DNA of 64,000 bases, from contig OX235275.1 of NCBI GenBank assembly GCA_944472155.2, forward strand, positions 53,399,228 to 53,463,227. Direction: 5' to 3'. Source of the DNA: Trichobilharzia szidati (Eukaryota > Platyhelminthes > Trematoda > Strigeidida > Schistosomatidae). Shown here one piece after another: positions 59,377 to 64,000 of this stretch (within the stretch, counting starts at the first letter, position 1; the number at the start of each line of letters is the position of its first letter). Below the pieces are notes generated by a model. It saw only the letters and a list, made by a program, of their open reading frames with translations, ran no database searches and had not been told where the DNA came from. A program made the position numbers and the translations under genes.

Positions 59377-60589
59377 AGGTCACGTGATTGCAACACCCTG
59401 TTAAACAATACAAAAGACATCATTGGTTTACAACAATAGCGTAATTTTTCAAACAGAAATAAATTGTTTTTACAGGTATGAGCACGTGTACTTCAATCAT
59501 ATAAGAAATATGATATGAATTATTTACACTGGTAACTTTTGACATTGGATTTCAGTAGAACAAGTTACAAGATGACTGGTTAGATCAAAATTTTAAGCTA
59601 AAGCACACCTGATGCATATCGTATTTACGCAGGAATTACAGAAGTTTGAATTGTCAAAGAGTGAGAAGATGTTTGGTGTACTGCCGCTGAAGCGAAAGTT
59701 TACATGAAGGCTGCAGGTTTTTTTAGGCACTATCAGTTCATAAGGTACAAAATTTTCGAAAATTCATAAGACTCCGCAGTCATTTTGTAAGTTCCGCGTT
59801 ACTATGACGTTGGCAGTTACATGGGATCAGCTTTGAAATTATCAGCAGATTTCGTGACGTAGGCTGTGCAGATCAGATTTACTAACAATATTCTGAATAC
59901 CTGCAAATTTAAGGTCTTGGTGATCTCAACATCCCACCCAAGTAAAACTAGGGGAGAGAACAGCATCACCTTGCCTCACTGTCGCGATCCAAGGCAGTCC
60001 CAATGAAATAGAAGAGAGAAGAAAACAGCAAGAAATATCAGGAGTTTCGAGATTGCCAACAACAATTTTTAAAATAAGTGACGTTTAATAATAAACAACA
60101 AAGTAGCATTCACAATAGCTGCATAGTACATTTTGGAAAGAGAAGTCAGTTTGCAGCCATCAGGTTTTATAATATTCTGCACCAATGAATATCCAAGTTA
60201 TACGGTAAACGCTAAGCGATAATAGTCACTGATTACATAGAAGCAACTCAGGCTCATAACCCTAGCAGTGCCGCTCCACAGATACGGGTGATTCTCATAT
60301 GTTTTCATTATAAGATCCTGTAGTCAGCAGCCCCATGTTTGGATACTGCTCGTTTATTCTTAGCAGGCCCCAAATGAATGACAAGCCTATATTAGGGAGA
60401 GTGTAAGAATAGCTTAATTTAAGATATCTTGGCTCAGAATGCTGTCATGGATGCGTTGGGTGTTTTAACAGACTGAAAATAGGAACACCCTGGATAAGAT
60501 GCGTTAGTCTTCACCCTGTTTTCCACCACAAGCTGACTAATTGTCCTTTGCATTACTCTAGATGAGTAACCACACCTGCCTCTGTAATC

Positions 60590-60845
60590 GGTTACAGTCT
60601 CAGAAGTCATTAAAATCAGTTTGCCGTAGATCATTGTCAGACTCAAATGCGGGCCGACTTTTTCCTAAATACGTTTTTAGTTATTTGGGATAGACTACCA
60701 GCCAGTGTGCGTAACGCAAATACATCGCCAGTATTCTCCTGCTTAGCCACCAGACTCCTCAATGACTACGGTGCTCTCCTCAACCTGACTCCTACAACTT
60801 TTCCCCTCACACATATACTTAATCCAATAAATGTGTGAGTAACAA
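60590..60845 (+). mobile_element. CR1/Jockey-type ORF2 C-terminal fragment
   Basis: ADFFLNTFLVIWDRLPASVR followed by a short divergent tail and stop at about 60836 is the closing block of these ORF2 proteins. The rest is absent. Confidence 0.6.
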
Positions 60846-60849
60846 CATA

Positions 60850-61750
60850 GTTCATTAATTAATGTTAATATTATTGGAGGAACAACCCCAATATAATATA
60901 TATATTTATTCCTGTTTATGCAGGAACATACCAATTGTACAGGCATGGATAAGTTATTATATAAATTACAGTTTGTTTGTTCAATCTAACATTAGAGTCA
61001 GTCAGAACAGTCTGCAAAATAGTCTGTCTGTGTAACACATAAAGAGATATAGAAATATTGTCTTCGCATTAACAAAAAACCCAGACTTCAGATGAATGTG
61101 ATACAAATATCTGGGAAAAATAAAGCTTGAAATCAATTCTCCTATAAGACTTTGTTGTGAACAGCATCCGTGAGATAAAGTTTATTGATGTATTATTTTG
61201 ATTCAATAATGTATTTATTCCATTTTTGTCAGCAGTCTTATCGTAGTTTTATAATAGGAAAGAAATTTGATCTTTGATACGAAAATTAGATAAGGTAATG
61301 TTGGATTGTTTTACTGCATCAAATGAGGTCAATTCTAGAACTAACCATTTGCGCCATTTGCGTCAGCATGGCAGACTGTACATGTAAGTTGAGTAATACA
61401 TTGATAACTGTTTGAAAACCAGTTGCTTCTTTAATTCAGATCAAGAATACTCCTTGTACAGAATGTTAGCCAGCGTTTTCAAGTGGTTGCAACGGATCGT
61501 TCATGGAATTTGAGTTTGAATTTACATAAATGGTCATTTCAGTTTGGATGTTGGGTTGTTCGACCTCAACCAGGAGGTATATAGAAGATTAAGCTCAGCA
61601 GGGAGATAAAGTATGTAAAAATGAAGAAAACATTAATATTTTATGTATATATAAATGTATATCATTGTATAGTAAACACTACCCATAATCTAGTTGTTTT
61701 TCATGTAATTTTGCGAAGTCTTATAGTTAGTTTAGTGTCGTAATATTTAG
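60850..61750. other. AT-rich sequence downstream of the CR1-type ORF
   Basis: Probably includes the 3' UTR of the minus-strand element that ends at 61759. No tail repeat is clear, so the 3' end is not placed. Confidence 0.4.
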
Positions 61751-61758
61751 TAATGAGT

Positions 61759-64000
61759 CTAGGCGTTATAGTGTTCTAATAGCTCATGTGTTTTGGAAAT
61801 AAGTGGTGCGGTGTGATTGGCATAGTCATTGGGATGAAGCAGTTTATATAGCAAGCGTTTGAAGGTTATCATAGAGTGACAGGTCCTTATTTCTAGGGGT
61901 AAACTGTTCCAGATCTTAGAGTACATGACTATGAAGAAGTTTGCACGGAGTGCTGTTTTACAGTTTTTCCTAGATACCTTGCACGTTTGGTTACGAAGGT
62001 TGTAAGAGCTTTCCGGTGAGAACTGTATCTCCTTGCTGTCTGAGAATGATATTTTATGCAAGACTTTAAAGAAGAATGTTAGGTTAATGCTCAGTCGTCT
62101 CATCCAGAGTGGGTCGATACCTAGAGTTATACACCTTGATGTGTAGTCCTTTTCGCAGTCAAATCCTAGTAGTTTAGACGTGAAGTATCGTTGGACACTT
62201 TCTATTTTAAGTTTGTCACTTACGCTAGTGCTGCTGAGAATAAATGGACAATATTCAAGTAGTGGTCTGACACAAGTTTTATATAATAATAGCTTCGCCT
62301 CGTAGTTGTGGAAATTCCTGAGTATGCATCCTAGGAGCATCCTCGATTTACGCGTCTGTGTCGCCACTTGCTCAGAAAATGTCAAGTCACTAGAGTACCT
62401 GAGTCCTAGGTCAACAACACTTTGGAGTTTAGGCAAGTGAAGAGATTCAAGTACCAGTTTAATGTTTATTGAGGGTGCACCGAAACAGATCCAACCACAT
62501 TTTTTAAGGTTGAATTTTAGGTTCCATGTGGAGGACCATGCAGTTAATCTATCTAGTTCTTTCTGAACAGCCTTCTGGAAGTATCCTAAGTCATCACAGT
62601 TGAATGTGTAAGCTACTTTAAGATCATCTGCGAAGATAAATGGTTTGCCAAGTGAGAAACAGCTGCATATGTCGTTGACATATAGAGTGAATAGGAGGGG
62701 GCCTAAGACGCTACCTTGAACTACTCCAGAAGTGACTGGACTAGGTTTAGAGTTTACAGAACCCAGTCTAACTACTTGGGACCTATTGTTAAGGAATGAT
62801 TCAATCCATCCTAATAATGGGTTACTTATTCCTAAAGATTTTAGCTTATTTATTAGAAGCAAATGTTCAACGCGGTCAAAGGCTTTGGATATGTCGAAGT
62901 AGATGACTAGTACTAGTTGTTGTTTGTCTCGGCTGCTAGTTATATAGTTAAAGAAGTCAAGGTGACATGTCATGCATGATCTGGATTTTAGGAATCCATG
63001 TTGGTTTGGACTTAGAATATTGCAGCTGAGCATATGTTTGAGGATATCATCTTTAACTATTCGTTCAATGATTCTAGATACTATGGGTGTAATATTGATT
63101 GGCCTATAGCTGTTGACTTCAGTTTTTGATCCGGATTTGTGTTTAGGTACTATAAATGTCGTTTTCCATTTATCTGGATAGGTTTGGCTTTCTAGGGACA
63201 TTGTAAAAATCTTAAGTAATAAAACGGAAATGTCAGAACCACCGTGTTTATAAAGATACGATGGTATACCGTCAAAACCGGCACTACTAGAGCTTTTAAG
63301 AGTATTAACGGCTTGGTTAATATTAGAGTAAGTGAAATGAACTGTAGTGATTTGTTTCAGCGTTGAAGATGAAGGGAGTTCTATTTTAGATTGTAAACCG
63401 AGAAGTGGACTTGTAGGCTTAAGGTAGTTAGCTGCAAACGTCTCATTAAACAGTTCACACATGTCTGCATGTTTGCTGTATAGTTTGCCCTTGTTTATAA
63501 GGAGAGAAATTTTATGGCTTTGGCGATTCATTCGTTTCTTTAGTATTTCTGTGAGAGCACCTACTATGGTGGTGCTGGCTAGTGCCGTGCATTCTTCATT
63601 TCTCATACGCAAGTTATGAGCTTGCGAGATGGAGCTAAGAGTACTAAGTATTGACCCTAGTGTACTAAAGTCGTGTCGCCTGAAGTAACTTGTTGACAGT
63701 CTTTTCAGTTTCCTACGATCCTTTGGCTTTATGAATGTCTTTCTATGTGGGGAAAACTTTAGTGTTTGAAATGGGATGACAGCATCTAAGCATGTGTTGG
63801 AGTTATAGTAAAAGATGTCTAGAGCTTTCGAGAGGCTATCAGTATAGAAGTACTCACTCCATTCTGAGGATCTTAGCATTGACTTTACTAGAGTCCAGTC
63901 TGCCTTACTGTAGTTCCTGTAAGTTATTTGTTGTGAAGTAGGGGCATGGGTTGCATTGCTACTTGACGGAAGTGGCAGTGCACACAGCACTGTTTTGTGG
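61759..64000 (-). CDS. CR1/Jockey-type non-LTR retrotransposon ORF2, reverse transcriptase (partial, window edge)
   Basis: An uninterrupted frame of more than 740 residues that stays open to the window edge, so its start and any upstream endonuclease domain lie outside. Reverse transcriptase blocks appear in order: SSAGFDGIPSYLYK (about residue 240), NSYRPINITPIVSRIIERIV, LSPNQHGFLKSRSC, the first catalytic aspartate in VIYFDISKAFDRV (about 365), SGVVQGSVLGPLLFTLYVND (about 420), and the catalytic FADD in FIFADDLKVAY (about 450). A C-terminal region with LLYKTCVRPLLEYC and a closing IWNSLPLEIR block follows, typical of CR1/Jockey-group ORF2 ends. The enzyme would make cDNA from its own RNA by target-primed reverse transcription. 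No stop or frameshift is visible, unlike every RTE copy in the window, so this is a young or recently active copy. The clade assignment is by motif style only. Confidence 0.9.
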   Translation of the reverse strand, partial: HKTVLCALPLPSSSNATHAPTSQQITYRNYSKADWTLVKSMLRSSEWSEYFYTDSLSKALDIFYYNSNTCLDAVIPFQTLKFSPHRKTFIKPKDRRKLKRLSTSYFRRHDFSTLGSILSTLSSISQAHNLRMRNEECTALASTTIVGALTEILKKRMNRQSHKISLLINKGKLYSKHADMCELFNETFAANYLKPTSPLLGLQSKIELPSSSTLKQITTVHFTYSNINQAVNTLKSSSSAGFDGIPSYLYKHGGSDISVLLLKIFTMSLESQTYPDKWKTTFIVPKHKSGSKTEVNSYRPINITPIVSRIIERIVKDDILKHMLSCNILSPNQHGFLKSRSCMTCHLDFFNYITSSRDKQQLVLVIYFDISKAFDRVEHLLLINKLKSLGISNPLLGWIESFLNNRSQVVRLGSVNSKPSPVTSGVVQGSVLGPLLFTLYVNDICSCFSLGKPFIFADDLKVAYTFNCDDLGYFQKAVQKELDRLTAWSSTWNLKFNLKKCGWICFGAPSINIKLVLESLHLPKLQSVVDLGLRYSSDLTFSEQVATQTRKSRMLLGCILRNFHNYEAKLLLYKTCVRPLLEYCPFILSSTSVSDKLKIESVQRYFTSKLLGFDCEKDYTSRCITLGIDPLWMRRLSINLTFFFKVLHKISFSDSKEIQFSPESSYNLRNQTCKVSRKNCKTALRANFFIVMYSKIWNSLPLEIRTCHSMITFKRLLYKLLHPNDYANHTAPLISKTHELLEHYNA

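Noticed and set aside
1..64000. CRISPR array, bacterial operons or origins
   Set aside because: No regularly spaced short repeats, no ribosome-binding-site-led gene clusters; gene structure is clearly eukaryotic.

Overview
The window looks like a repeat-swollen piece of a blood-fluke (Schistosoma-type) nuclear genome. The evidence is long introns with GT/AG borders, several families of Penelope-like elements (PLEs) with GIY-YIG domains, RTE- and CR1-type non-LTR retrotransposons, degenerate TTAGGG-type repeats, and tRNA-derived SINEs that carry schistosome-style hammerhead ribozyme remnants. The species cannot be fixed from the sequence alone.

Two host genes are supported, and they converge. 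On the + strand, exons 14953-15574 and 26685-27025 join in phase across an 11.1 kb intron. They encode the C-terminal 320 residues of an unidentified protein rich in Ala, Ser, Pro, Gln and His. On the - strand, three phase-0 exons (46078-45980, 34926-34447, 31703-31182) form a complete 366-codon INO80B gene. It encodes the chromatin-remodelling INO80 subunit B, with a PAPA-1-like region and a HIT zinc finger. Its first intron is also about 11 kb. Both long introns are filled with nested transposons.

Layout: 0-14.9 kb is intergenic or upstream intron, with LTR-like repeats, a hammerhead-bearing SINE, PLE termini including a perfect 69-bp-arm palindrome, RTE fragments and an intact 690 bp DNA transposon with an 8 bp target duplication. 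15.6-26.7 kb is the intron of the + gene. It holds an RTE insertion with target duplication, a decayed hammerhead beside a 500-N gap, a gypsy-type integrase fragment, PLEs with a perfect 103-bp-arm palindrome, and a triple nest (DNA transposon containing a PLE and an RTE). 27-31 kb is PLE and RTE debris between the two gene ends. 31.7-34.4 kb is INO80B intron 2, with an inverted SINE pair, a CR1 fragment and fold-back SINEs. 35-46 kb is INO80B intron 1, with two copies of a fold-back PLE unit, a near-intact PLE reverse transcriptase/GIY-YIG frame split by an RTE, and chimeric RTE copies. 46.4-51 kb holds RTE copies in opposite orientations upstream of INO80B. 51-61 kb is mostly unrecognised sequence with a short tandem cluster of CR1-like 3' ends. 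61.7-64 kb holds a long uninterrupted CR1-type reverse transcriptase frame that runs off the window edge.

The most distinctive theme is repeated PLE self-folding. Two perfect palindromes, a 39-bp inverted-end copy and an amplified fold-back unit all fit snap-back (self-primed) cDNA synthesis. Many copies also end in a conserved segment that resembles a hammerhead core.
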